A stretch of 12,823 nt of DNA, taken from NCBI GenBank assembly GCA_028871265.1, contig JAGWNR010000006.1, forward strand, positions 1 through 12,823, in the 5' to 3' direction. The notes under the pieces are model-generated. The model was not told where the DNA came from, ran no database searches, and was given only the letters and a program-made list of their open reading frames with translations. The position numbers were made by a program, and so were the translations under genes. Shown here piece after piece: positions 11,705-12,823 of this stretch (the stretch's first letter is position 1; each line of letters opens with the position of its first letter). The DNA is from Patescibacteria group bacterium. GTDB lineage: Bacteria; Patescibacteriota; Minisyncoccia; Phycocordibacterales; PALSA-1337.

Positions 11705-12520
11705 ATGAACCCAGATGACAACGCTCCAGTAAATCAACCCACCGACCCTGCTCCTACAAACTCTGTCCAACCGTCGCCAGAAGTTTCTGCTTCGACCGAA
11801 GCCGCCATTTCCTATCAGACTCCCGCCGCTCCCACTCCAGACACGACTCCGACCCAAATTTCAAGCGAGCCCGAGCCTTCTGCTCCTTCCGACACAGACA
11901 CATCTCCAGTTCAGATTCCAAATGAACCAGAGCCTTCGGCATCAATTTCAAATGAACCCGAGCCCTCTGTCACTTCAAATCCCGATCAAATAAATTCCAA
12001 TCAATCGCCAATCGATTCAACGTCAGAGCCGGTTTCCACCGGACCTTTGGAAAATTCTGCACCAATCCAACAGCCTGCGTCACCTCCATCTTTGTCTACA
12101 CCAGCATCACCGCCTGTCACGACCATACCACAAATACCACCAGCCGATCCTGTTCCTTCTACACCGCAAATTCCGGTACAGCCAGACGCCACTTTACCGA
12201 CCTCTCCGACATCTCCAGCTTCAGCACCGCAAACTCCGGCACCAGAAACTTCGACTTTTGACGAGGCCGCTTTCGTCAAATCCTATCTCGACCGCATTCG
12301 GCCGGCCTCTCTGGCTTCGCGTATGGCTCATCGCGAACGCCGGCTTGCCCAGGTCATGTCGTTTCTAGCCGAACACGGTTCATTCGAGCGCCATGATATC
12401 GTGCGCATTCTCCATGTCAGTGCCAGCACTGCAGAGGATTATTGCCACGAACTAATGCATCGCGGTCTCATTCGCCGCTTGGGCGACAACAACGCCACCA
12501 GGTATGAGAGAGTAGGATAG
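11705..12520 (+). CDS. Pro/Ser/Thr-rich protein with C-terminal winged helix
   Basis: Residues 1 to about 184 are a low-complexity, disordered stretch rich in Pro, Ser, Thr and Glu. It includes three copies of (S/N)EPEPS(A/V) at about 54-60, 73-79 and 83-89, and Pro-rich TPQIPVQP-type repeats. Residues 185-271 form a basic, folded domain. The pattern VMSFLAEHGSFERHDIVRIL, HVSASTAEDYCHELMHRGLI and RRLGDNNATRYERV reads as helix, recognition helix and wing of a winged helix-turn-helix. There is no signal peptide or membrane segment, so it is probably a cytoplasmic DNA-binding protein with a long flexible arm. I do not recognise a named family. The start is fixed by the extended -10 box six bases upstream. 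Confidence 0.8.
   Translation: MNPDDNAPVNQPTDPAPTNSVQPSPEVSASTEAAISYQTPAAPTPDTTPTQISSEPEPSAPSDTDTSPVQIPNEPEPSASISNEPEPSVTSNPDQINSNQSPIDSTSEPVSTGPLENSAPIQQPASPPSLSTPASPPVTTIPQIPPADPVPSTPQIPVQPDATLPTSPTSPASAPQTPAPETSTFDEAAFVKSYLDRIRPASLASRMAHRERRLAQVMSFLAEHGSFERHDIVRILHVSASTAEDYCHELMHRGLIRRLGDNNATRYERVG
11864..11971 (+). repeat. Degenerate coding repeat (EPEPS units)
   Basis: Three short units encoding (S/N)EPEPS(A/V) lie within the disordered part of the winged-helix gene. The DNA of the second and third units is more alike (both AATGAACC-GAGCC-like) than the first, which suggests local duplication. Confidence 0.55.
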
Positions 12521-12524
12521 AGTA

Positions 12525-12537
12525 CAGGTCCGACCTG
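12525..12537. repeat. Intergenic palindrome CAGGTC-C-GACCTG
   Basis: A perfect 13-base inverted repeat lies five bases after the stop of the winged-helix gene. Its centre GTCCGAC is the counterpart of GTCGGAC in the duplicated element after rplE, and a lone CCAGGTC half occurs at 7566-7572. It may be a member of a dispersed small intergenic repeat family. Confidence 0.5.
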
Positions 12538-12557
12538 GCAAAACCTAGCAAAATTTG

Positions 12558-12566
12558 TGTTATACT
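12558..12566 (+). promoter_or_regulatory. Extended -10 promoter of the acyltransferase gene
   Basis: TGTTATACT (TGn plus TATACT) ends 12 bases before the ATG at 12579, giving a leader of about six bases. No Shine-Dalgarno sequence fits in it. Confidence 0.6.
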
Positions 12567-12578
12567 AATTTCAATCTA

Positions 12579-12823
12579 ATGAAACTATATTTTCTGTCGC
12601 CGCTCATTTTGCAAAAGATCATTTGGATACCGACAAACATTATTCTGCGCTTTTTTTGTCACCTGCAGGTTCGCGGTTTGGAAAATTTGAAGGGTATTGG
12701 CCGAAACGCTATTTTTGCCTCAAATCACGCTAGCGAACTCGATCCATTTTTTATTCCTGCCTCGTTACCATTTTTTTCGCGTTTTTCACCCATATTTTAT
12801 GCCTCGCGCGAAAAAGCCTTTTA
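12579..12823 (+). CDS. plsC: 1-acyl-sn-glycerol-3-phosphate acyltransferase (PlsC family), cut by right edge
   Basis: An ATG at 12579 opens a frame of 81 codons that runs to the window edge without a stop. The product has a hydrophobic N-terminus (MKLYFLSPLILQKIIWIPTN) that may be a membrane-associating helix. The text VRGLENLKGIGRNAIFASNH leads into NHASELDP at residues 49-56, the HX4D catalytic motif (H50, D55) of glycerolipid acyltransferases. Then follows FFSRFSPIFYASREKAF, matching the usual stretch before motif II. PlsC-type enzymes add the second acyl chain in phosphatidic-acid synthesis at the inner membrane face. Later motifs lie outside the window, so substrate choice is not decided. 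Confidence 0.88.
   Translation, partial: MKLYFLSPLILQKIIWIPTNIILRFFCHLQVRGLENLKGIGRNAIFASNHASELDPFFIPASLPFFSRFSPIFYASREKAF

Noticed and set aside
11600..11857. Minus-strand frame of 85 codons across the divergent promoters
   Set aside because: It overlaps the start of the winged-helix gene in antisense and both promoters; Gly/Arg/Ser-rich shadow of the Pro/Thr/Ser-rich coding sequence.
1..12823. tRNA genes, CRISPR arrays, insertion sequences, integrase or attachment sites
   Set aside because: None could be found on either strand; the mobile or viral origin of the left end therefore rests on indirect signs only.

Overview
The window looks like a chromosomal segment of a Candidate Phyla Radiation (Patescibacteria) bacterium. 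The evidence is a compact block of ribosomal protein genes with almost no Shine-Dalgarno sequences, several promoters placed at or just before the ATG, a surface protein with the GWAWSxNIGW repeats I associate with CPR genomes, and an AbiEii nucleotidyltransferase paired with a tiny partner. TGA is used as a stop, so the code is standard and the recoded Gracilibacteria/Absconditabacteria are unlikely. The phylum-level placement is inference.

Left part, 1-1860, minus strand: the most unusual region. Three small genes are read toward the left edge: a HIT-family protein, a 131-aa orphan, and an orphan cut by the window edge. Each is preceded by a complete hammerhead ribozyme (1531-1581, 1010-1063, 456-511). 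All three are open at stem III and keep the core CUGANGA...GAAA, while stems I, II and III differ in sequence but still pair. A densely folded, non-coding stretch (1588-1844) lies ahead of the first ribozyme. One segment in it has two mutually exclusive partners, so it could be a switch. The arrangement predicts a polycistronic RNA that cuts itself into single-gene messages.

Middle, 1860-3870, plus strand: a regulatory gap with two palindromes, then a TrmB-type transcriptional regulator, then a single-chain fusion of a MntA-like nucleotidyltransferase with a HepT-like HEPN domain. The fusion gene has a folded leader that can hide its start region.

3890-7557, plus strand: a nine-gene ribosomal protein operon, rpsS-rplV-rpsC-rplP-rpmC-rpsQ-rplN-rplX-rplE, with an extended -10 promoter and a strong terminator. 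It starts after the usual rplB position and stops before the usual rpsN/rpsH position, so the S10-spc cluster is split on both sides.

7589-10735: two convergent genes for exported proteins share a bidirectional terminator. One is a 441-aa secreted protein whose C-terminus recalls PVC-group proteins. The other is a repeat-bearing surface protein with InlB-like and PKD-like parts.

10789-12823: an AbiEii-family nucleotidyltransferase and a 62-aa gene upstream of it are read leftward. Divergent from them is a Pro/Ser/Thr-rich protein with a C-terminal winged helix. A PlsC acyltransferase then runs off the right edge. Both divergent genes have an extended -10 box six bases before the ATG, which implies leaderless mRNAs.
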